A DNA stretch of 26,403 nucleotides from DASRDE01 sp035652755 (GTDB lineage: Bacteria > Vulcanimicrobiota > Vulcanimicrobiia > Vulcanimicrobiales > Vulcanimicrobiaceae): the NCBI GenBank assembly GCA_035652755.1, contig DASRDE010000297.1, positions 1 to 26,403 on the forward strand. The letters run 5' to 3'. The notes under the pieces are model-generated. The model did not search any database, was not told the origin of the DNA, and worked only from the letters and a program-made list of their open reading frames with translations. Each line of letters starts with the position of its first letter. The stretch's first letter is position 1. The position numbers and the translations under genes are program-made. This document shows, piece by piece, positions 14,789 through 22,526 of this stretch.

Positions 14789-15807
14789 GGTCCGATCGCA
14801 ACGCCTCGAGGATCGCGCAAACCGGACGCCGGGCCTGCAACGATCGTCAGCGGTTTTTGACTGCCCTGCACGGTTGGATCGAAGACGAAGATCTGCGCCG
14901 AACCGACGCTCTGCTGGTACTGGCTCGTGACGTACAGCAAGCCCCCGTGCTGCGCGATCGCTTGCGGCACCTTGAGCGGCAGCGTCGACGACGTAATGGT
15001 ATAAAACGGCGGACAGCCTACGCCGAACTTCGGAAACACGACGATCTGCGAAGGATCGGGCGGATTGCTGCTTCCCATGTCGGTGACCGAGAGTATGCCG
15101 CCGGGCCCCCACGCCACGCCCGAATCGTTATACCCGCCGCAATACATGTAGTACGTAAGCTTTGGAAACGGCGCATGCGTCCAAACGGCGGGCGGTCCGA
15201 CGTCCAAGTCCTCGGCCAGGTTCTGGAACGGGTTGACCGCCAAGCCGCGGACTTGCGCCGTGTGCGCGTCGCCCCCGCCGCCGCCGAATTGCAGCGTGTT
15301 CACGAGCTTCATGCCTTGGCTGTACGGTGAATACACGTCCGCGTACCCGCAGTAGAAGCCTTCGGTGGTGCAGACGTCCTCCCAACCCGCGTAGATGTAA
15401 CCGGCCGGATCGACGGCAATCGTGTTGATGCCAACCGGATGATTCAACTGCAGCGTGGCGATCGGCGTGGCCGTAGAGCCCGGCTGCGGATTGAAGACGT
15501 CGAGTTGCGTCTTGCCTTGATCGATCACGTACAGACGCCCATCGGGTCCGACGGCGACGCCTCGAGGATTTGAAAATCCGGTGATGCGCGCGTCCGGTGC
15601 CGGCTGCGGAATGCCGGCCTTCAGCGGGAAGCGCAGCACGCTGCGGCTGGGGATGTCGCTGACGTAGAGATGCTCCGTGCCGGGCGGCAAAGCGCGCTGC
15701 ACCGAAAGCACCGTATTCGCGCTCGGAAGGCTGCCGTTCGGCGGCGAACCGCACCCGGCGGCCCAGGCCGCCATAGCCAACAGGACCAACCAGCGTGAGT
15801 TGCGCAT
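14785..15807 (-). CDS. NHL/SMP-30-like beta-propeller lipoprotein
   Basis: The 340-residue protein has a lipoprotein signal (AAWAAGC, C19) and a mature region made of propeller-type repeats such as NPRGVAVGPDGRLYVIDQG near 79-97 and, at the very end, RDPRGVAIGP. Repeats are more diverged than in the Vgb-like protein at 16626 and loops are longer, with paired cysteines in DVCTTEGFYCGY. Such proteins are abundant in some uncultured GC-rich phyla; substrate and activity are unknown. A GAAGGGAG ribosome site precedes ATG 15807. The upstream 70 bases to the HAD gene contain no clear promoter. Confidence 0.85.
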   Translation of the reverse strand: MRNSRWLVLLAMAAWAAGCGSPPNGSLPSANTVLSVQRALPPGTEHLYVSDIPSRSVLRFPLKAGIPQPAPDARITGFSNPRGVAVGPDGRLYVIDQGKTQLDVFNPQPGSTATPIATLQLNHPVGINTIAVDPAGYIYAGWEDVCTTEGFYCGYADVYSPYSQGMKLVNTLQFGGGGGDAHTAQVRGLAVNPFQNLAEDLDVGPPAVWTHAPFPKLTYYMYCGGYNDSGVAWGPGGILSVTDMGSSNPPDPSQIVVFPKFGVGCPPFYTITSSTLPLKVPQAIAQHGGLLYVTSQYQQSVGSAQIFVFDPTVQGSQKPLTIVAGPASGLRDPRGVAIGP

Positions 15808-15877
15808 CGTGCCGCTCCCTTCACCCTCGAAGCGTTTAGCTTACCAAAGGCGTGACAGGGCGCGCTTTAAGGGGGCA

Positions 15878-16546
15878 TCATGCTTTGCCGGCAACTCGAT
15901 TAGCCGCTTGCGCCAGTCCGTTCAAGTCCGGCTGTACCGCGGCGGCAATCGACGGGTCTTCGCCCGTGCAATCGCGATCGATCCAAATGCAGGCAATGCC
16001 CAATTCGTGCGCGGGCGCGACGTCGTGGAAGTAGCTGCACGCGACGTGCACCCACGCTGCGGGCGCGGGATGCAGTTGTGCGAATCTTTCGAAATGCGCG
16101 TGCGCGGGCTTGTAGCTGCAAACGTTTTGCGCCGTCACGACCGCGTCGAAACGCACGGGGAGCGTCCGCTGCGTGCGGTCGAAGAGATCGTCGTCACAGT
16201 TCGTGAGCGCGGCGATTCGCCAACCCGCGCTTTGCGCGGCCGTCAGCGCGGGCGCGACGTCCTCGAAAACCGGCTGAACGTCCCAGTGCTCGCTCAGGAC
16301 GTCCTCGTCTTGCGCCCGCAGCGGGAAGCCGATGGCGCGCGCTGCCGCGCGTAACGATTCGCGCAGTACGGTCTTGTACGGAAGATACTCTCCTTCTTGG
16401 AAGCGCCGTTCGAAACGATGGTACGCGCCGGCCAGTTCGACCGCGCGGTCTCCCGCGACGCTGCGAAGGATCTGCGGAAAACCGCGCTGCCAGCTGACCA
16501 GCGTTCCGAAACAGTCGAACGTCAACCACCGGTCAGCGCCTGCCAA
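15878..16546 (-). CDS. HAD-superfamily hydrolase (haloacid dehalogenase type II-like)
   Basis: The 222-residue protein has the nucleophile D11 in LTFDCFGTLVSW, motif II T115 in ALTNCDD, motif III K146 in SYKPAHAHF, and a fourth motif SYFHDVAPAHELG (171-183). An alpha-helical cap lies between motifs I and II. The FHD form of motif IV marks a group often labelled dehalogenase; it differs from the S-x-N-x-x-D arrangement of characterised L-2-haloacid dehalogenases, so a phosphatase or another hydrolase is equally likely. The start is TTG 16546, supported by AAAGGA seven bases upstream. It is flanked by two propeller lipoproteins. Confidence 0.88.
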   Translation of the reverse strand: MAGADRWLTFDCFGTLVSWQRGFPQILRSVAGDRAVELAGAYHRFERRFQEGEYLPYKTVLRESLRAAARAIGFPLRAQDEDVLSEHWDVQPVFEDVAPALTAAQSAGWRIAALTNCDDDLFDRTQRTLPVRFDAVVTAQNVCSYKPAHAHFERFAQLHPAPAAWVHVACSYFHDVAPAHELGIACIWIDRDCTGEDPSIAAAVQPDLNGLAQAANRVAGKA

Positions 16547-16625
16547 TGCCGGATCCTTTCATGTCTTTTTCAGAAGTTCGCGCTATCGTCGGCGCGTCAC
16601 TCCGCGCCGCCTTCGGAGGTCTGCC

Positions 16626-17651
16626 ATGATCCGTCGTCTTTGCGCGCTCCTGCTTGCAGCCGGTATCGGCGGATGCGCCGCAGGGACGTCTCCCGCGCCG
16701 CCCGCAGGCCCAGCCTCGAGAGCGGCGTTTTCTGCCGGCGGCGCGCAGTCGGTACCCCAGGTAAAATTCTTTTCGATTCCGTCGCAAGGATGGCCGGAGT
16801 ACATTACCAACGGACCGGACGGGAATCTGTGGTTTACGGAGTTCTACACCGACAAGATCGCCAGAATCACGCCCTCGGGAACCGTTACCGAATTCTCGCT
16901 GCCGTCCGGAGACGACGTCGAGGCGCTCGTCACCGGTCCCGACAAGAACATCTGGTTTACCGAACCGGGCGCGGACAAGATCGGGCGCATGACGACGTCC
17001 GGCACCGTCACCGATTTTCCGCTCAAGAATATCAACCCGTCACCGCGCGGAATCGCAAACGGCCCGGATGGAAACCTGTATTTCGGCGACTACTACTCGG
17101 GCGATCTCGGAAGAATCACGCCTTCGGGCGCGATTCGGATCTTTCCGATCCAGCAATACAGCTCGCCATGGGAAGTGGCTGCGGGAGCCGACGGCAACAT
17201 GTGGGTGACGGACTCGGGGGCCGGACAACTTTCCAGATTCGATCCGCGCTCGCAGAAATTCCTGACTCCGCTGCAGCTCAGAGCCCGCGCCAATCCGTGG
17301 GGCATCATTCTGGGGCCCGATCGCCACATCTGGTTTACCGAGCGCCATGACGGCAAGATTGCGGTCGTCGGCAATGCCGGCAAAGTGGCGGAGTTCGCGA
17401 TTCCCAACTGCCATTTGTGCTATCCGGACGATCTCGCCGCCGGACCCGATGGTAATTTCTACTTCACCGAATCGCTCGCCGGCGCCATCGGGCGCTTCAA
17501 TCCGAAAACGGGCAAGTTCCTAGCGGCCATTCAGCTGACGACGCAGGACATTCCGACCTCGATCGTCGCCGGTCCGGACGGCAACATGTGGTTCACCAAC
17601 CCCAGCTATAACGGGCCGAACAACCGCATCGGCGTCGTGCTGCTGCACTAA
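16626..17651 (+). CDS. Seven-bladed Vgb-like beta-propeller lipoprotein
   Basis: The 341-residue product follows a strong GGAGG site seven bases before ATG 16626. Its signal ends at lipobox GIGGC (C17). The mature part contains seven copies of a repeat whose core is GPDGNLWFTE: the variants are GPDGNLWFTE, GPDKNIWFTE, GPDGNLYFGD, GADGNMWVTD, GPDRHIWFTE, GPDGNFYFTE and GPDGNMWFTN, each followed by a GKIGRI-like strand about 40 residues apart. This is the propeller of virginiamycin B lyase, but the fold is shared by many proteins and an antibiotic-inactivating role cannot be inferred. Membrane-tethered binding or lyase activity on an unknown substrate is possible. Confidence 0.9.
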   Translation: MIRRLCALLLAAGIGGCAAGTSPAPPAGPASRAAFSAGGAQSVPQVKFFSIPSQGWPEYITNGPDGNLWFTEFYTDKIARITPSGTVTEFSLPSGDDVEALVTGPDKNIWFTEPGADKIGRMTTSGTVTDFPLKNINPSPRGIANGPDGNLYFGDYYSGDLGRITPSGAIRIFPIQQYSSPWEVAAGADGNMWVTDSGAGQLSRFDPRSQKFLTPLQLRARANPWGIILGPDRHIWFTERHDGKIAVVGNAGKVAEFAIPNCHLCYPDDLAAGPDGNFYFTESLAGAIGRFNPKTGKFLAAIQLTTQDIPTSIVAGPDGNMWFTNPSYNGPNNRIGVVLLH

Positions 17652-18073
17652 AGCGAGAGCGGCGACATCGCGAAGACCGTTCGCGAGATGTCCTCGGGCT
17701 CGAGCGTGATCATGTACTCGAGCCGCACGTGCGACGCGTCGATCGTCTTGAGCAGAACGGCGCACAGAACCGGGCCGCGCCGCGAGGGCGCAAACGAGAG
17801 CGTCAGCAATCCGCCCGCGAGCATGAAGCTCTGCGAGGGACCGTTTCCCGTTCCTATCCGGCGCAAATAATCGCGGACTTCCAGCAGCTCCCACAACCCG
17901 ATAGGGATTTCGAACGTGGCCTCCACCGGCGGCGCGTGCGCGGTGATGCGGCACTGCAGCAAATCCAGATTCGCGGGCTCGGCCCGTTCGGGGTGCTGAT
18001 AGTCGAGCACCTCGACGATGAGCCTGGGCTCTTTTCCGGGCGCGCCGATCTCGATCTGCAGCGGGCTGAACAT
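17648..18073 (-). CDS. Uncharacterised 141-residue protein
   Basis: I do not recognise this family with confidence. It is a soluble protein rich in predicted beta strands, with a central FEIPIGLWELLEVRDYLRRI helix (about residues 58-77) between two sheets, loosely like small WapI-type proteins in which a helix follows a strand pair; this resemblance is weak. No signal or membrane segment is present. The ATG at 18073 lies 9 bases after the pyridoxal-kinase-like gene, so it is the last gene of the minus-strand run. Its stop interlocks with that of the Vgb-like gene. Confidence 0.7.
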   Translation of the reverse strand: MFSPLQIEIGAPGKEPRLIVEVLDYQHPERAEPANLDLLQCRITAHAPPVEATFEIPIGLWELLEVRDYLRRIGTGNGPSQSFMLAGGLLTLSFAPSRRGPVLCAVLLKTIDASHVRLEYMITLEPEDISRTVFAMSPLSL

Positions 18074-18082
18074 CGTGAAAGC

Positions 18083-19036
18083 CTAACCGTACACGATCCG
18101 GTTCTTCGGCGGAGCAAAACGCAGCCGCACGCTGTCTTCGCCCGCCGGCTTAATCGCTTCGCATTCCACGCCGGATCGCGCGCAAAACTGCATCGCGCGG
18201 TCGTCGTCGACCTGATAGCCCAGCGGCTTCCACTTCTCCAGCGCAGCGACGGGGTCGACGCTTCCGCCCGCATACGTGGAGGTATTCGCTACCGCGCGCG
18301 CACAAAGCGCGGTCGCCAGCAGCGTCGCCGCGAACGGCGACCCGCCGAGCGCCACGAAGATCCCGACGGCGGCGGCAAAGGTATCGCCGGCGCCGTGCGC
18401 CGGGAACGCGGGATAATAGGGCGCGTGAATTCGGAAGTAGTTGTAGCCGTTTGTGAACAGCAGGCTCGTCCGCCGCCGCTCCAGGTCGGGCTCGAACGAC
18501 GTGATTGCGACGGCCTGCGGTCCCAGATCGAAAAACCCGTTCAGGTACGCGTGCGGCGTGCGCTGCTCGTCGCCGCTCAAGCCCAACAGCACGTCGGCCT
18601 CGAAACGGTTCGGCGTGACGATTTGCGCGATCGGAAGCAGGTAGTCGCGAATCGCGCGCGCGGTTTCGGCGCTGACGTACAGGCCTTTGCGATGGTCGCC
18701 GATCACGGGGTCGAGCAGCACGACGCCGCGATATTCGCTCACTTGATTGGCGATGATGTCGGCCAAGCTCGGACGCGGAACGTATCCGATGATGAGCACG
18801 GCCGGCTGCCGGCCGATCAGGAACGCGACGTCCTTGCGAAACTGGGCGTCGTCGGGTGTGCTCGAAGCGCGGCCTTCAAATCCCGCATGCGCGCTCGCAT
18901 AAGCGGTCGGCGCGCAGATCGCGCGGGCTCCGAGCGCGTTGGCTACCGCGAACACGGTTTGGTTGCCGATGAAGCCCATGCCCGCGCTGTTCTGGATGGA
19001 ACCGATGAGCGGATACTGCTGCAAATCCGTGTTCAT
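18083..19036 (-). CDS. Pyridoxal kinase-like protein (ribokinase/PfkB-type fold)
   Basis: The 317-residue protein has a pyridoxal kinase layout: GSIQNSAGMGFIGNQ near 12-26, LLDPVIGDHRKGLYV (107-121), VTPNRFEADVLLG (140-152) and the catalytic HGAGDTFAAA (214-223) with base D218. The DPV-GD and TPN-E motifs favour PdxY/PdxK over sugar kinases. It would phosphorylate pyridoxal or a related vitamin in the cytoplasm. The C-terminal extension after about residue 275 (CARSGVECEAIKPAGED) is not typical and may be lineage-specific. Its ATG overlaps the thiL stop (ATGA), which suggests a vitamin-cofactor pair; a ThiD-like substrate cannot be excluded. Confidence 0.82.
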   Translation of the reverse strand: MNTDLQQYPLIGSIQNSAGMGFIGNQTVFAVANALGARAICAPTAYASAHAGFEGRASSTPDDAQFRKDVAFLIGRQPAVLIIGYVPRPSLADIIANQVSEYRGVVLLDPVIGDHRKGLYVSAETARAIRDYLLPIAQIVTPNRFEADVLLGLSGDEQRTPHAYLNGFFDLGPQAVAITSFEPDLERRRTSLLFTNGYNYFRIHAPYYPAFPAHGAGDTFAAAVGIFVALGGSPFAATLLATALCARAVANTSTYAGGSVDPVAALEKWKPLGYQVDDDRAMQFCARSGVECEAIKPAGEDSVRLRFAPPKNRIVYG

Positions 19037-20016
19037 AATGACACCGCTGAAAAGTGATCGTAGCCTGCCCGCGCGAGCGGTTCTTCGATGCCGCCCTTAC
19101 GCAAACGCACGCCGCTTCCCTCGGTGAACCTGCCGACTTCGAAGAGCTCCCGTCCGAAGCGCGCACGGAAGCGGCGCTGCAGATGGCCGAAGGCGCGCGC
19201 GTCGATCGCCGCCAGCAATTCGAAATCCTCGCCGCCGGCCAGCGCGAAGAGCGCCGGATCTTCGTGCAGTGCGCTTGCGACCGAGTGCGCGCTCGGAGCG
19301 ACCGGAATCTGTTCCGCCGTCACGACCGCACCGCAGCCCGATGCCGCGCACACGCGCGGCAGATCGGCGGCAAGGCCGTCGGAAACGTCCATCATCGCGC
19401 GCACCGACGCACTCGCGCCGAGCCATCGGCCTTCGGCGATGCGCGGCGTGGGACGGCGATGCGACGCAAGTGCGTCCTGCGCCAAAGGGCCGTCGAGGAT
19501 GGCCGGATCGCGCGAAACGTACAATCCTGCACGGCTGGCCCCCAGCATGCCCGTCACTGCGGCAACGTCGCCCGGGCGCGCTCCCCTGCGGCCTTTGACG
19601 TGCGCCGGGCGCGTCTGGCCGATCGCCGCGATCGCTATGCTGAGCTGGTCGCCCACGGCTGTGTCGCCGCCGGCGATCGCGCAGCCGCAAGGCGACGCGA
19701 TCGCGAGCATTCCGGTGTAGAGTTCCAGGATCTCCACGAGCGAAAGCTCGGCCGGCACCGTCAGTGCGACAGTCGCGAGCACCGGCCGCGCAGCCATCGC
19801 CGCGAGATCGCTCAGATTGGCCGCCATGGCGCGATAGCCCGCGTCGTGCAGCGTCATCGATTCGCGCGTAAAGTGCCGGCCTTCGACGAGCACATCGGTC
19901 GTAATGACGCTGCGATGCGAACGCGAGGGCTGCCACACCGCCGCATCGTCGCCGATCCGGCTGCGCAAACGCGCGTTTTTGGGATGCGTCTCGATCAAAT
20001 CGCGCAGCCTGGCCAC
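19033..20016 (-). CDS. thiL: Thiamine-monophosphate kinase
   Basis: ThiL makes thiamine diphosphate from thiamine monophosphate and ATP. The product has IGDDAAVW (21-28), TTDVLVEGRHF (39-49), the AANLSDLAAMAA helix, AIAGGDTA, MDVSDGLAADL and ALAGGEDFELLAAI, all family motifs of the ATP-binding and magnesium sites. GTG 20016 gives 327 residues. The frame remains open upstream, and the residues just before it (SEDELVARL) look like the family's N-terminal helix, so the true start may lie nearer the rpe stop. It follows rpe by 29 bases. Confidence 0.94.
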   Translation of the reverse strand: MARLRDLIETHPKNARLRSRIGDDAAVWQPSRSHRSVITTDVLVEGRHFTRESMTLHDAGYRAMAANLSDLAAMAARPVLATVALTVPAELSLVEILELYTGMLAIASPCGCAIAGGDTAVGDQLSIAIAAIGQTRPAHVKGRRGARPGDVAAVTGMLGASRAGLYVSRDPAILDGPLAQDALASHRRPTPRIAEGRWLGASASVRAMMDVSDGLAADLPRVCAASGCGAVVTAEQIPVAPSAHSVASALHEDPALFALAGGEDFELLAAIDARAFGHLQRRFRARFGRELFEVGRFTEGSGVRLRKGGIEEPLARAGYDHFSAVSL

Positions 20017-20045
20017 GAGCTCGTCTTCGGAGCGCGGCGGCTGCT

Positions 20046-20717
20046 TCAGCGCGCGGGAACTCCGTCGATCGCTTCGCGCAGCTGCCGAACGCGCGCGGCG
20101 GGATCGTCTCCGTCGAAGATCGCCGAACCCGCGACGAGGACGTCCGCGCCCGCGCCGGCGATTTGCGCGGCGTTTTGGAGCGTCACGCCGCCGTCCACCT
20201 CGAGCTGCGCGCGAGAGCCCGCGCTATCGAGCAGCGCGCGCATGCGGCGAATCTTCTCCAGGCTGCGCGGGATGAAGCGCTGGCCGCCAAAACCGGGGTT
20301 GACGCTCATGATCAGGACCAAGTCGATATCGTCCAACAGGTCGCCCAGCATCTCGACCGGCGTCTGCGGGCAGATCGCGATCCCCGCCTTGGCGCCGAGC
20401 GAACGAACGTAGGCGAGCAAACGCTGCGCGTGATCGGTCGCTTCGTAATGAAAGGTGATCACGTCGGCGCCGGCCTTGCGGAATTCTTCTACGTACTTTT
20501 CCGGTTCGACGATCATCAAGTGGCAATCGAACGGCAGCTGCGTGTGCGGCCGCAGGTCGGCGACGATCTTCGGCCCCCATGTCAGATTGGGAACGAAGCG
20601 GCCGTCCATGACGTCGACGTGCAGATACTGCGCGCCGGCACTTTCGACCGCGCGCATCTCTTCGACGATTCGCGCGAAATCGGCCGAAAGGATCGACGGC
20701 GCGATCTTCACGCTCAT
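20046..20717 (-). CDS. rpe: Ribulose-phosphate 3-epimerase
   Basis: Rpe interconverts ribulose 5-phosphate and xylulose 5-phosphate. The 223-residue TIM barrel has APSILSADF (6-14), metal ligands H33 and D35 in LHVDVMDGRFVPN, a further ligand in FDCHLMI, MSVNPGFGGQRF for phosphate binding and the ligand aspartate in LEVDGGVT. Length is normal. The start overlaps the stop of the PASTA gene (ATGA). In Bacillus rpe lies downstream of the PASTA kinase prkC and rsgA, which resembles the present order without the kinase and GTPase. Confidence 0.97.
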   Translation of the reverse strand: MSVKIAPSILSADFARIVEEMRAVESAGAQYLHVDVMDGRFVPNLTWGPKIVADLRPHTQLPFDCHLMIVEPEKYVEEFRKAGADVITFHYEATDHAQRLLAYVRSLGAKAGIAICPQTPVEMLGDLLDDIDLVLIMSVNPGFGGQRFIPRSLEKIRRMRALLDSAGSRAQLEVDGGVTLQNAAQIAGAGADVLVAGSAIFDGDDPAARVRQLREAIDGVPAR

Positions 20718-21775
20718 CGCGTCGCTCCCGGCGACGGCTTCTTCGGTCCGCCGCTGTACGCGTTCGCAGGCTCCTGGCCGACCTTGGTTTCGCCAAGCAG
20801 CGTATCGTTCACGAAGAAGTAGATCGCCGACGTGCCGACCGTCGTCACGTTCAAGTCGAACTTCTGCCCGGGCTGCGCGTAGCCGTCGTAGAGATCGTAC
20901 CTTCCGGTCGCGTCGCTCACGGAGAAACGCACGTGCAGCGCCTGGTTCTGTCCGGCTTCGGCCGGCGGGACGGCTGCGAGCACGTGCGTTTGATGGATGA
21001 TGTAGCCGGATTCGTTCGGGCCCGCGCTCACGTCGAGCGAGACCACGTCATACGGGCCGATCGTCGTGCCCGCATCGGGCCGCTGACGCACCACCTCGCC
21101 GTGCTGCGGTCCGTCTTTGCCCAGCGGCGTCCACACGATCTGCCCGAGCTTGATGTGCAGCGCGGACGCCAGGCCGCGCGCCTCGTCGATCGTCATGCCG
21201 TCGAAGCTCGGTACTTTTATCGACGTCACGCCGCCCTTGCTGACCAGCAGCGAAACGCTGGTTCCCTCGGTGACGCTCACCGACGGCTCGGGGTTCTGCG
21301 AGATCACGTGATCCGGCGGAATGTCGTCGCTGCGCACGTACTGGATCTTCGTGACCTGCAGGCGCGAATGCGAGAGATCCAGCCGCGCGTCGCGCAGCGA
21401 CTGGTATCGAACGTCCGGCATGAGGATCGTCTGCATTCCGTCGCTGATCACCAGCGAAATCTGGCGCCCGCCGCGCACGCGCATTCCGGCCTGCGGCTCC
21501 TGCGTCATCACGACGCCCTTGGGGTATTGGCTGCTGCTCGCGTGGCCGACGATCGACGACTTGAGGTTCATGCGCGCGATCTCATTGACTGCGTCAGGCT
21601 GCGCCATGCCGATAAAGGACGGGACCGTAATCGTATTGGGTCCCGGCAGCAGAAACTGCTGAATCGAATGGCCGAACCAGACGAGCACGCCGACGAACGC
21701 TGCAAAGACGATCGGAAAGACCCAGTCGCGGGGAAGATACCGCTCGATGACCGGCGGCGCGGCGGTTCTACGCAA
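20714..21775 (-). CDS. Membrane-anchored triple-PASTA protein without a kinase domain
   Basis: The 353-residue protein has a short cytoplasmic N-terminus, one membrane helix at about 18-43, and three PASTA domains at about 47-112, 114-181 and 184-252. Each PASTA has the VPSF-G or MPDVRYQS opening, an A-x-L helix, and a closing V-x-x-Q-x-P...G segment followed by SLVISDG or its equivalents. Residues 255-340 form an extra beta-rich domain (FVNDTLLGETKVG) of unknown type. PASTA repeats in kinases and penicillin-binding proteins bind peptidoglycan or beta-lactams. No kinase or transpeptidase part is present. The start is TTG 21775, overlapping the yebC stop; no ATG is available nearby. Confidence 0.87.
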   Translation of the reverse strand: MRRTAAPPVIERYLPRDWVFPIVFAAFVGVLVWFGHSIQQFLLPGPNTITVPSFIGMAQPDAVNEIARMNLKSSIVGHASSSQYPKGVVMTQEPQAGMRVRGGRQISLVISDGMQTILMPDVRYQSLRDARLDLSHSRLQVTKIQYVRSDDIPPDHVISQNPEPSVSVTEGTSVSLLVSKGGVTSIKVPSFDGMTIDEARGLASALHIKLGQIVWTPLGKDGPQHGEVVRQRPDAGTTIGPYDVVSLDVSAGPNESGYIIHQTHVLAAVPPAEAGQNQALHVRFSVSDATGRYDLYDGYAQPGQKFDLNVTTVGTSAIYFFVNDTLLGETKVGQEPANAYSGGPKKPSPGATR

Positions 21776-22511
21776 GAGCTTCGAGCGCCGCCTCGCTCAC
21801 CTCGAGGTTGGAAAAGACGCGCTGGACGTCTTCGTGTTCGTCAAGCGTCTCCAAAAAATTCAGCGCCGCCGTGAGATCGTCGCCGGACGGCGAGACTTTC
21901 TGCTTCGCGCGCACGCCCAAATAGACGTCGGAGATCTTCAATCCGGCGGCGCGCAGCGCATCGCGCGCTTCGGCCAGCATCGCCGGTTCTGTATAGATCT
22001 CCGTCGGAGTTCCGTACTCCAGGTCGAGCACGCCGTTCACGAGCGCGGCTTCGGTCATGGCATCTTCGGAGCGGCCTTGCGGATCGGCAACGATGATGCC
22101 GACCGGATCGAACATCCATCCCACGCTGCCCGTCTCGCCCATGGTGCCGCCGTTCTTGCTGAAGAGAAAGCGGAACTCTCCGGCCGTGCGGTTCCGGTTG
22201 TCCGTCGCCGCGTCGACGACGACGGCAACGCCGTGCGGTCCGTAGCCTTCATAGCGGATCTCTTCGATCTCTTTTTCACCCGCGCCGCCCGAGCCGCGCG
22301 CGATGGCGCGCTTGATGTTGTCCTGCGGCATGTTGTTCTCGCGAGCTTTTTCCACCGCCATCTTCAAGCGGTAGTTCGCCTCCGGATCGGGGCTTCCGGA
22401 TTTGGCGGCCAGGATGATTTCCTTGCTGAGTTTGGTGAAGAGCGCGCCGCGCTGCGCGTCCACCTTGCCCTTCTTGAGCCTGATGTTGTGCCACTTGGAA
22501 TGACCGGACAT
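21768..22511 (-). CDS. YebC/PmpR family protein
   Basis: This 247-residue protein opens with MSGHSKWHNIRLKKGKVDAQ, the family signature, and continues with FTKLSKEIILAAKSG, NMPQDNIKRAIARG and EGYGPHGVAVVVDAATDNRNRT, all strongly conserved. YebC proteins were long called transcriptional regulators; more recent work links family members to translation at proline stretches. The length is standard. It lies 15 bases after the glycosyltransferase gene and overlaps the PASTA gene by 8 bases. The ruvC genes that often follow yebC are not here. Confidence 0.95.
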   Translation of the reverse strand: MSGHSKWHNIRLKKGKVDAQRGALFTKLSKEIILAAKSGSPDPEANYRLKMAVEKARENNMPQDNIKRAIARGSGGAGEKEIEEIRYEGYGPHGVAVVVDAATDNRNRTAGEFRFLFSKNGGTMGETGSVGWMFDPVGIIVADPQGRSEDAMTEAALVNGVLDLEYGTPTEIYTEPAMLAEARDALRAAGLKISDVYLGVRAKQKVSPSGDDLTAALNFLETLDEHEDVQRVFSNLEVSEAALEALA

Positions 22512-22526
22512 ACCGCCGCCTTTCTT

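Noticed and set aside
16547..16625. Search for a promoter between the HAD and Vgb-like genes
   Set aside because: TTTTTC and CTATCG-like words occur but no pair has acceptable spacing, so none is reported.
16626..17651. Naming the propeller protein virginiamycin B lyase (resistance gene)
   Set aside because: Only the repeat pattern is shared; the catalytic residues cannot be confirmed and the lipoprotein context differs from resistance enzymes.
17729..20412. Long plus-strand frames opposite pdxK-like, thiL and rpe genes
   Set aside because: High-GC mirror frames; the minus-strand genes carry catalytic motifs in every segment.
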